Shown here: piece by piece, positions 1 through 6,195 of the stretch
Layout: each line of letters opens with the position of its first letter
Numbering within the stretch: the first letter of the stretch is position 1
NCBI GenBank assembly: GCA_016126025.1
Contig: JAEFDA010000005.1
Span: 1-9,337 of the forward strand
Direction: 5' to 3'
Source of the DNA: Nitrososphaerota archaeon
GTDB lineage: Archaea; Thermoproteota; Nitrososphaeria; Nitrososphaerales; Nitrosopumilaceae
Length of the DNA stretch: 9,337 nucleotides
Made by a program: the position numbers and the translations under genes
Notes under the pieces: model-generated
What the model was told of the DNA's origin: nothing
Databases searched by the model: none
What the model saw: the letters and a program-made list of their open reading frames with translations, nothing else

Positions 1-2
1 AA

Positions 3-926
3 CCGGAGCCAGATCCCGAGATGCTCGCGCAGATTGAGGCGCTCCAGACCAAGATACGCGAGCTGGAGTTAGCAAAGACGAAGCCGGATCCAGTTCAGCT
101 AAAGCGCATAAATGATCTCCAAAATCAGCTTGATCTATCTGAATCAACTTTAGTTAGAAATGCGGAACTTTTATCACTTGTTGAAAAACTAGAAAAAAGG
201 ATAGGACAAATAGAGTCAAATCTTCCATCCGAGACTGAATCAAGCCAAGTAGAATATGTAGCAAAGCTTGAGGAAAAGATAAGGCAGTTAGAGTCTGCTC
301 CAGAACCAGATCCAGATCCCGAGATGCTCGCCCAGATTGACGCCCTACAGAACAAGATCCAGGACATGGAGTCCGCAAAGGCAGAACCAGATCCCGAGAT
401 GCTCGCCCAGATTGACGCCCTACAGAACAAGATACGCGAGCTGGAGTCCACAAGGACAGAGTTGGAGACGGAACCAGATCCAGTTCAAATGAGGCGCATA
501 GTACAAATTCAAGACCAACTTGAGCAGATGGAGTCTGTTTCAGCTAGGAGTTCGGAACTGCTTCTACTTGTCAGAAAATTGGAGGAGAGGATTGCTCATG
601 TAGAATCTAATATCCCGGCCGAATCCAATGAAAAATCTCTCCAATCTTCCTTACGGGCCGACTCGGATCTGCTGACCAAGCTAGACACCCTCCAGTCTAG
701 GATATCCCAGCTGGAATCGCTGCCTGCAGAAAACTTTGATCAGAGTCTTCTAGACCAGTTAACAGTACTACAAAAAATGATCACTTCATACAAGCGCAGC
801 CCATCACTTGCTCCGGCACAGGCAGAGAGGCTAGCTGATCTTCACGGGCGTATAAAGAGGCTCAGGGCCGCGGTCCGGCGCAGAGCCAAGTCTCACCGCA
901 CTGACAAAACATCGTCAGTTGCCTGA
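3..926 (+). CDS. Coiled-coil repeat protein, 5' end cut by window edge
   Basis: I do not recognise a named family. The frame is open from the left edge; the ATG at 21 lies inside a repeat unit, so the true start is outside the window. About 307 residues are visible, dominated by heptad-type coiled coil with Leu/Ile at a/d positions. Two kinds of unit alternate. A short unit begins PDPEMLAQI and occurs three times (from bases 9, 312 and 387). A longer unit begins PDPVQ and carries a LVxKLExRI core (from about 90 and 477). Units tend to end in ELES/QLES, so PDP turns punctuate the helices. The last 40 or so residues are basic (RIKRLRAAVRRRAKSHR) and could bind nucleic acid or acidic lipid; that is inference. 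No membrane segment is visible. A structural, scaffold or SMC-like role is possible but unproven. The gene converges on the solute-binding gene at 2147, with an insertion-sequence relic between them. Confidence 0.75.
   Translation, partial: PEPDPEMLAQIEALQTKIRELELAKTKPDPVQLKRINDLQNQLDLSESTLVRNAELLSLVEKLEKRIGQIESNLPSETESSQVEYVAKLEEKIRQLESAPEPDPDPEMLAQIDALQNKIQDMESAKAEPDPEMLAQIDALQNKIRELESTRTELETEPDPVQMRRIVQIQDQLEQMESVSARSSELLLLVRKLEERIAHVESNIPAESNEKSLQSSLRADSDLLTKLDTLQSRISQLESLPAENFDQSLLDQLTVLQKMITSYKRSPSLAPAQAERLADLHGRIKRLRAAVRRRAKSHRTDKTSSVA
9..447 (+). repeat. Tandem coding repeats in the coiled-coil gene
   Basis: Bases 312-358 and 387-433 are identical over 47 bases with a 75-base (25-residue) period, encoding PDPEMLAQIDALQNKI twice. 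A diverged third copy starts at base 9 and shares with the copy at 387 the stretch AAGATACGCGAGCTGGAGT, which the middle copy lacks. The near-perfect identity at synonymous sites points to recent duplication or gene conversion within the gene. Confidence 0.85.
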
Positions 927-1002
927 CTGCTCTTGGGCACATTCCTCTACTCGTGGCGTATCATATGCCAAATTGTTGCGATCCGCTAGACCTACAGATA
1001 TA

Positions 1003-1028
1003 GTTGGAGTCATAAATGGCCTCGTGTA
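1003..1028 (+). repeat. Left terminal inverted repeat of the IS630-like element
   Basis: Block 1 is GTTGGAGTCATAAAT (1003-1017). Block 2 is GCCTCGTGTA (1019-1028), one base further in. TA precedes it at 1001-1002. Both blocks are found inverted at the right end. Confidence 0.8.
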
Positions 1029-1105
1029 AGATATATGATCGAAATTTTAATGTAATACATAAACATACAAACCAAATCCAAAAGATAAGGACGGTCCTAA
1101 AGTAG

Positions 1106-2060
1106 ACCAAAGATACGCACGACTACGCCCGCGTCGTAAGCGTGAATATGGTGCGTGTCAAGGGGTTTGTAGTGCTGGTGGTGGCAGACGCGCTAGGTGC
1201 CGACCAAGGCACCGTTGGTTATTGACTCGACGCGTACGACCGCTACGGCCTAGACGGCTACGCCGACGCTGCGAGGTCGAGCCGCCCCCTTCGTGCCGCG
1301 CAACGAACTAAAAATAGTAGGCGACCCCAACAGTTCACCGCCTACGAGTTTGTCGAACGTATCGAGAAAAGGACCGGCATAAAATACAGTGGACCGTACG
1401 CGCGCCGTCTGCTGGGGTTGCTCGGCTGCTCGGTCAAGAAGGTTTACGAGATTGCCGACCGTGTCCTGCCTGGGATCTCGAGATCTGACAAAAAGACATC
1501 GAAAAGGTGGTAGAGGCGTTTGAAAACGGCGATTTATACTCATGATGCCAAACGAAAGCCACCAAAATTCAAACACCATCGGCAGCGGGACGTCTACGTG
1601 CGCGGCGATGCCCAACCGGTGCCGACACCGCCCGGCAGCCAGAGGCAGACCGTCTACGGCAGCGTGACACTGAACGGGCAGACGTGTTTTATGATAGCTA
1701 AAAAGACAAACGGCAGGTCGTTCATCAGGTATCTGGACAAGCTGTGGCGCCGCTTCGGCAAGTCGGCCGTCATAGTTGACAACGCAGCGTACCATGACTC
1801 GAGGCTCGTGTAGCAGTATCTTGGAGAAAACGGCGGTCTCGTAGAATTGTTGCTCCTGCTGCCGCACTCGTTATTCTTGAACTTGGTGAGTGGCTGTGGC
1901 GCAAGGCAAGGTAAGGATATGCAGGATACTTAGGCGGCCGGCCAAGAGACACTTCAAGCGAAAGGTAGTGCTCGTGTACGGGTCGCTTGAAATAAGGTTC
2001 AATCCGTGCAACATTCTGTTCAGAAATTCAGACAAAATATTTTCTACACGAGGCGCATGA
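1106..2060 (+). pseudogene. IS630-family DDE transposase, degenerate
   Basis: One frame (that of base 1121) reads as a transposase from about 1106 to 1887 but carries TGA at 1223, TAG at 1511 and TAG at 1811. Frame changes near 1887, 1912 and 1932 then join it to a C-terminal tail ending with TGA at 2058-2060. The N-terminal region resembles the helix-turn-helix of the family (VADALGADQGTV, then YGLDGYADAARSSRP). The catalytic domain keeps a likely first Asp (YTHDAKRKPP, about 1532), the signature VIVDNAAYH (about 1767-1793) and LLPHSLFLNLV. The third acidic residue (EWLWRKAR, from base 1888) is reached only after a frameshift. The tail KRHFKRKV...FNPCNILFRNSDKIF is in a third frame. Several stops can be explained by single C-to-T or G-to-A changes (for example Trp to TGA at 1223), so this looks like ordinary decay. 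The first few codons and exact start are not resolvable. Confidence 0.85.
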
Positions 2061-2080
2061 GAGTTATTTATGATCTCAAC
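2045..2080 (+). repeat. Right terminal inverted repeat of the IS630-like element
   Basis: Bases 2066-2080 are the inverted match to the left end (12 of 15), followed by TA at 2081-2082. Bases 2045-2054 are an exact inverted copy of left bases 1019-1028. The two blocks are separated by 11 bases here but by one base at the left end. The degraded transposase tail and its last stop run into this repeat. Confidence 0.75.
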
Positions 2081-2146
2081 TATGCCAGAGGATTGGGGGT
2101 CCGCCATGTATCATATGTATCGGTTCCCTTCCTTGGGTGGAGAAAA

Positions 2147-3874
2147 TTAGGGTGGCGGGGTAGCCCACCATTCGGATATTTGGCCTTCTGGTATGAGGTC
2201 GAGCGTCTTCTGCAGGATGGATCCCAGTATCGGGTTGTCCCGTTGATAGGCCACGTGCAGGCTGGAGACAGCACCGGCGGTACCGGAGTTGTAGATGGTG
2301 ATGTCGAGGTTCTGCGCCTCTGCCAGGACGGGCAGCCAGTTTCCGACCAGCGTATCGCCGGTACCGTTCTGCAGCATCAGGAGTCCTTCCCGGATGCTGG
2401 ACACCGATATGTACTGTAGGTCGGGCTTGCTTACGTCCAGCCAGTCTTCAATGAAATAGTCTGTCGGCGTCAGCACGCGCAGACCTGGATCATCTATCGT
2501 GATGGGTTGGTCGGTGACAGTCACCAAGCTGGGCTGCAACATGAAGTGTGGCTTGGTGAATCCCAGATGCTCCTGGCGCTGCGGGGTTACCCCAACCATA
2601 AAGGAGACGTCGGCCGTGCCGTTCTGGAGTAGTTGTAATGATTCGGACCAGTCGGGGGTGTGTACCGGTTGGAAGTCCACCTCCGTCAAGGATTCAAACC
2701 ATTCCAAGTACAGCGCCGTCACGCCCGCTAGGTTGCCCTGTTCATCAGCATACTCTATGGGAAACCATTCCGGGTCGTACGCCACCAAGATGGTACGATT
2801 GTCATCAAGCCAGGCGCACTCTTCGCCAGTCAGAGGTAGTACTGGTGCAGGCGGCGTTGGTCGTATACCGGCATCTACGTACCAATCATCAATTGTGTCA
2901 TCAGGCATGGTGTCAATCATCTTTTGGAGGACCGACCCGAGCACGGTGTTGTTCTTGCTGTACCCGACGTGCGACGCGAATCCCTCCCCGATGGTGCCAA
3001 CATTGTGGATGGTGATGCCCAACTCTTTGGCGCGGGCACTGGATGGTTGCCATGGCTGGGCGATGGCTGTACCGCCACCATCGGCAAGCAGCATTAGCGC
3101 CTCGTCCAACGTGGGTACCGATATGTAATCGATGTCCGGGTGGTTTGCGTCCAACCACGCTTCTATGTAGAAGCCGGTAGTGGTTATCAGTTTGAGGTTG
3201 GGATCTTCCACGGTTGTATAGCAATCGATTGTTGATATCAGGTTGGACGGGCTGGCCCTGCTCATCTCAACAAACCCCATGTACTCGGCACGCTCGGTGG
3301 TGGGGACAAGATGAAACACCATGTTGACCTTACCGGCGCGCGTGTCATCCAGGAGGTCAGCGAACAGATCATATCCCACCAACTCGAACTCGAGCCCGCT
3401 CAAGTTGGTAAACTCATCTAGGAATGTAAAGGTGAGTCCCACCGGGACGCCTTGTTCGGAGACGTACTCGTAGGGTGGCCAGTTCCTGTCGTAGCCAACC
3501 CGTACCGCCGGACTGGCCTCAAGCCATGCCAGCTCTTCGGGACTCCAGTCTATGCCCTGCGTCTGGGCTGGTTCGGCCGGTACCAGATCCCAATCTATTG
3601 CGGCCAGGATGTCGTACTTATCCTGGGATAGGCATACTTCAAACATTCCTACGAACGTGTATGCGTTCTCCCCGTCCGGGCAGGCTGCGTCACTGGCGTA
3701 CGCGACGGGCACCATCATGATAACGCCCGACGCGATAAACACTGCCACTCCGATGGACCTGTTGCGTTCCAATGACAGCTGCACCGCTATCATCAATATA
3801 GCGATTACGTGTAGAGGTTCCTCTCGCAAGGACGGTGGCCAGATTGCATTCGGAACGCGGACACTTGGTGGCAT
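2147..3874 (-). CDS. Exported protein with two tandem family-3 solute-binding domains
   Basis: This 575-residue protein has a hydrophobic segment at about residues 41-59 ending VAYA|SDA, a likely signal peptide or membrane anchor, so the rest should lie outside the membrane. Two Venus-flytrap domains of the bacterial family-3 binding-protein type (PBPb/SBP_bac_3) follow, at about 109-334 and 350-571. Each opens with a WL(x)n-VxYDxxW-P-EY motif and ends with an IxxWLDxxxPDxxYISV half. The family Arg is present in both (R195 in TTERAEYMGF, R433 in TPQRQEHLGF). The arrangement matches the paired periplasmic sensor domains of BvgS/EvgS-type kinases, but no kinase, GGDEF or other output domain follows; the protein stops at ATPPP. 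It may bind amino acids or similar small ligands for a transporter or partner sensor (inference). The start is uncertain: ATG at 3874 is the longest, and ATG at 3793 (M28) would give a more normal signal peptide. No convincing SD is seen. Confidence 0.8.
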   Translation of the reverse strand: MPPSVRVPNAIWPPSLREEPLHVIAILMIAVQLSLERNRSIGVAVFIASGVIMMVPVAYASDAACPDGENAYTFVGMFEVCLSQDKYDILAAIDWDLVPAEPAQTQGIDWSPEELAWLEASPAVRVGYDRNWPPYEYVSEQGVPVGLTFTFLDEFTNLSGLEFELVGYDLFADLLDDTRAGKVNMVFHLVPTTERAEYMGFVEMSRASPSNLISTIDCYTTVEDPNLKLITTTGFYIEAWLDANHPDIDYISVPTLDEALMLLADGGGTAIAQPWQPSSARAKELGITIHNVGTIGEGFASHVGYSKNNTVLGSVLQKMIDTMPDDTIDDWYVDAGIRPTPPAPVLPLTGEECAWLDDNRTILVAYDPEWFPIEYADEQGNLAGVTALYLEWFESLTEVDFQPVHTPDWSESLQLLQNGTADVSFMVGVTPQRQEHLGFTKPHFMLQPSLVTVTDQPITIDDPGLRVLTPTDYFIEDWLDVSKPDLQYISVSSIREGLLMLQNGTGDTLVGNWLPVLAEAQNLDITIYNSGTAGAVSSLHVAYQRDNPILGSILQKTLDLIPEGQISEWWATPPP

Positions 3875-3987
3875 ATTGCGTTTACCATTCCCTTGATGCG
3901 CCGTCCATGTGGCGGTGTAGGTTCTAGATATCGCTACCTTTCAGTTCCGGCCACCACTCCCCTTGCTGGGGGGCCCTATCGAACATG

Positions 3988-4059
3988 TGGACCGGGGGGG
4001 ATTTGAACCCCCGACATCCACGTTGCGAACGTGGCGTTATACCCCTAAACCACCGGCCC
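3988..4059 (-). tRNA. tRNA-Ala(CGC)
   Basis: The minus strand folds into a complete cloverleaf. The acceptor stem GGGCCGG pairs with CCGGTCC and contains the G3:U70 wobble pair, the main alanine identity element. The discriminator is A73 (base 3988). The anticodon arm is CCACG-TTCGCAA-CGTGG, giving anticodon CGC (complement of 4025-4027) for GCG codons. The T arm is GGGGG-TTCAAAT-CCCCC. The variable loop has five bases. There is no intron and no encoded CCA. It diverges from the amidohydrolase gene to its right. Confidence 0.95.
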
Positions 4060-4080
4060 TCGGCACCCCCCCGATCCCCC

Positions 4081-4092
4081 GTACTATTATCA
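4081..4092 (-). promoter_or_regulatory. A-box (TATA-like) for tRNA-Ala, possibly shared with the divergent gene
   Basis: On the minus strand this AT-rich island in a GC-rich stretch reads GTGATAATAGTAC. Its centre is about 27 bases upstream of the tRNA 5' end, the usual archaeal TATA-box distance. Read on the plus strand (ACTATTATC) it lies about 45 bases before the amidohydrolase ATG at 4132 and might serve it as well. There is no experimental support; the call rests on position and composition. Confidence 0.45.
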
Positions 4093-4131
4093 CTTCCTAA
4101 ACTCAAATACCCCTGGCTCGGATGGCCCCCG

Positions 4132-5526
4132 ATGACCGTGGATATGGTGGTGGTCGACTCCCACGTCATGCTGCCGCAGGGGATGGTGGACAGGAACATC
4201 ATAATCGAGGACGGCAGGATCGCGGGACTGTCGACCGACGTGCCGGCCTGCGACACCAAGATAGACGGGGCGGGCCTGGTCTCCGTTCCCGGACCCATAG
4301 ACCCCCATGTCCACTACGGGGTGTACTCGCCCATAGACGAGGCGGCCAAGACCGAGTCGCACGCGGCGGCCGTCGGAGGTATCACCACCATGATACGCAT
4401 GCTCCGACTGGGCGTGCCTTTCTCCGAGGGACTGCAGCCCCAGCTGGATGCGTCGGCCCGGGCGCACCACATAGACTACACGATACACGCCTCCGTCTTC
4501 ACCCAGCGCCAGATACAGGAGATGGGCCACTGCGTGTCCAAGGGCGTCTCCTCTTTCAAGATATACATGAACCTGGGCGGCGAGGTGGGCCACGTCTACA
4601 TGGACATGCCCCCGCATATAGCCCGTATCCAAGACGCCCGGGTGGACGTAACCGACGAGATAGTGGAGGGCACGGTAAGGAGGGCGGCGGAGCTGAACTG
4701 TCCGGTGCTGGTCCACGCCGAGGACTCCGAGTCGTGCGCCTGCGGCATCAAGACAGCCAAGGGGGAGAAGCGTGACGGGCTGTCGGCATGGTCGGCCAGC
4801 CGGGACCCGCAGTACGAGGCCAAGGCGATAAGGACCGTCTGCGGATATGGGCGCCGGTACGGCTGCACCATATACTTTGTGCACATAGGCTCCCGGGCGG
4901 CCCTAGAGCAGATCCGGGCCGAGCGGCGACAGGGGGGCCGCATCCTGGTGGAGAGCTGCCCGCACTATATGGTACTCTCCCACGAGGACCGTTCCGGCTA
5001 CCTGGCCAAGGTGATGCCCCCCATCCGCACCGCCGCGGACAACGAGGCGGTCTGGGAGGCGGCCGCCGCCGGCGAGGTGGACACGATAGGCACCGACCAC
5101 GTGGCCAACCGGCTCTCCCTCAAGGTGGGGGCCGACGTCTGGGAGTCGTTGGCCGGGTTTCCGGGCATAGGAGTTGCGGTGCCCATACTGCTGAGCGAGG
5201 GCGTGAACCGCGGCCGCATATCGCTGGAGCGGTTCGTCCGGCTGACCAGCCTGAACGCCGCCCGGTTCTTCTCCATGTATCCCCGCAAGGGCTCCTTGGA
5301 GAGGGGGGCCGATGCAGACATAGCCATGCTGGACCTGAAGCGGGAGCAGAGGGTCACCCCCGAGCTCTTCGGCGGATACTCGGACTATACCGTATACGAC
5401 GGCATGGTGCTGCGTGGGTGGCCGGTGAGGACGCTGGTGCGGGGCAGCGTGGTGGCCGAGGAGTTCGAGGTGGTATCCAAGCCCGGATACGGCAGGTTCG
5501 TCCACCGCAGCCCCGGATCATCCTAG
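4132..5526 (+). CDS. Cyclic amidohydrolase, hydantoinase/dihydropyrimidinase type
   Basis: This 464-residue protein of the amidohydrolase superfamily should hydrolyse a cyclic amide ring (hydantoin, dihydropyrimidine, allantoin or dihydroorotate type) in the cytoplasm with two metal ions. Visible ligands in order are the HxH pair H59/H61 in GPIDPHVHYG, a Lys likely to be carboxylated (K143 in SSFKIYMN), H195 (VLVHAED), H251 (YFVHIGS) and D322 (GTDHVAN). VMPPIR and the C-terminal GADADIAMLDL are also typical of the group, and length is normal. After the HxH there is no Arg-x-Pro-Gly as in dihydroorotases, so a PyrC call is not well supported; substrate is unknown. The frame is open further upstream, but that stretch crosses the tRNA gene, so I chose ATG 4132; ATG 4144 is also possible. 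No SD is visible. Its last 9 bases overlap the 3' end of rpiA on the other strand. Confidence 0.85.
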   Translation: MTVDMVVVDSHVMLPQGMVDRNIIIEDGRIAGLSTDVPACDTKIDGAGLVSVPGPIDPHVHYGVYSPIDEAAKTESHAAAVGGITTMIRMLRLGVPFSEGLQPQLDASARAHHIDYTIHASVFTQRQIQEMGHCVSKGVSSFKIYMNLGGEVGHVYMDMPPHIARIQDARVDVTDEIVEGTVRRAAELNCPVLVHAEDSESCACGIKTAKGEKRDGLSAWSASRDPQYEAKAIRTVCGYGRRYGCTIYFVHIGSRAALEQIRAERRQGGRILVESCPHYMVLSHEDRSGYLAKVMPPIRTAADNEAVWEAAAAGEVDTIGTDHVANRLSLKVGADVWESLAGFPGIGVAVPILLSEGVNRGRISLERFVRLTSLNAARFFSMYPRKGSLERGADADIAMLDLKREQRVTPELFGGYSDYTVYDGMVLRGWPVRTLVRGSVVAEEFEVVSKPGYGRFVHRSPGSS

Positions 5527-6195
5527 GGGGTGTATCACCTCAAAGGCGCCGTCCTTGGCGGCTTTGTATATTATGTCCGGCCTCTCAAATATTCCAGCCT
5601 CCAGTACCCCGGGTAGGCCCCGAAGCCGGGCTGCCAGGCCGGGCGGATCCACGATACCCCCAAAGTCGCAGTCCAGTATTATGTTGCCGTTCTCGGTAAA
5701 CGCCGGGTATCCGCGCTCCAGCGTCCGCAGTCGAGGGACAGCTCCCATTCCGCTGACGCGCTCATGTATGAGGCCTCGGGCGGCCGGATGCACCTCCACC
5801 GGAATAGGGCGGGACAGCCGCTCGACGAACTTTGTCTCGTCGGCCATTATCACCACCCTGCCAGCCATGCCGGCCAACACTCGCTCCCGGAGCAGCGCCC
5901 CTCCGCCACCCTTCACCATGTATCCGGCCGAGTCTATCTGGTCGGCCCCGTCGAATATCGAATCCAGGCGGGGCATCTCTCCGGGCTCCAGCATGGGTAT
6001 ACCGGCCTTCTCGGCGGCCAGCCTTATCTGTAGCGAGGTGGGAACTCCGCGTATGCGCAGCTCCCCGGCGACCCGGCCCAGCTCCTCCACCAGGGCTGCC
6101 GCCGCCCTGCCGCTGCCCAGCCCGATGACGTCGCCCTTCCGCACATACCGCAGGGCATCCTGGGCCACATATACGATAGTGTCGTCGTACGACAT
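5518..6195 (-). CDS. rpiA: Ribose-5-phosphate isomerase A
   Basis: This 225-residue protein, the usual RpiA length, interconverts ribose 5-phosphate and ribulose 5-phosphate. In archaea that reaction mainly supplies ribose for nucleotides. Family motifs occur in order: phosphate loop GLGSGRAAA (25-33), DGADQID (82-88, with Asp 82 and Asp 85), KGGGGALLRE (95-104, with K95 and the catalytic-base Glu 104), ADETKF (118-123), PVEVHP (132-137), NGNIILDC (169-176) and GIFERPDIIYKA. Two changes from the bacterial type are Gln for Glu in DGADE and Gly for Thr in GST. The start ATG overlaps the upstream stop by one base (TGATG), and GAGG seven bases before it (6203-6206) is a plausible SD. It should therefore be translated by coupling as the last gene of the lsm-rpl37e operon. 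Its 3' end overlaps the convergent amidohydrolase by 9 bases. Confidence 0.95.
   Translation of the reverse strand: MSYDDTIVYVAQDALRYVRKGDVIGLGSGRAAAALVEELGRVAGELRIRGVPTSLQIRLAAEKAGIPMLEPGEMPRLDSIFDGADQIDSAGYMVKGGGGALLRERVLAGMAGRVVIMADETKFVERLSRPIPVEVHPAARGLIHERVSGMGAVPRLRTLERGYPAFTENGNIILDCDFGGIVDPPGLAARLRGLPGVLEAGIFERPDIIYKAAKDGAFEVIHPLG

Larger units (their letters stand above)
1003..2080 (+). mobile_element. Decayed IS630-family insertion sequence
   Basis: The element is about 1,078 bp and carries one degenerate transposase reading rightwards. Its ends are imperfect inverted repeats: GTTGGAGTCATAAAT at 1003-1017 against GTTGAGATCATAAAT, the reverse complement of 2066-2080 (12 of 15 match). 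A second exact inverted 10-mer, GCCTCGTGTA, lies at 1019-1028 with its complement at 2045-2054. TA dinucleotides flank both ends (1001-1002 and 2081-2082), as expected for the TA target duplication made by IS630/Tc1-type elements. Size, end structure, target site and transposase motifs agree. It lies in the space between two convergent genes, where insertion would do little harm. It cannot move on its own because the transposase is broken. Confidence 0.85.

Noticed and set aside
9..447. CRISPR-like array because of spaced identical repeats
   Set aside because: The repeats are in frame, encode coiled coil, have only three copies and have similar, not unique, sequence between them.
1250..1867. 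Long minus-strand open frame (205 residues) over the IS region
   Set aside because: It is the antisense shadow of the transposase pseudogene; the plus-strand translation shows recognisable IS630 motifs and this frame shows none.
1121..1890. Stop-codon recoding (for example UAG read as pyrrolysine) to make the transposase functional
   Set aside because: Both TGA and TAG are present and real frameshifts follow near the 3' end, including before the third catalytic acidic residue. Decay is simpler.
3940..3980. GC-rich hairpin (CCCC...GGGG) downstream of tRNA-Ala as a terminator
   Set aside because: No T-run follows on the minus strand and the stem is short; archaeal termination would be expected at T-rich sequence.
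3985..4131. Upstream extension of the amidohydrolase reading frame to an ATG at 3985
   Set aside because: It runs through the tRNA-Ala gene on the other strand, and conserved family sequence begins only after ATG 4132.
4090..4884. Long minus-strand frame opposite the amidohydrolase, and similar plus-strand frames over rpiA and purU
   Set aside because: High-GC shadow frames with no family motifs, His/Arg/Pro-rich composition and no start signals.
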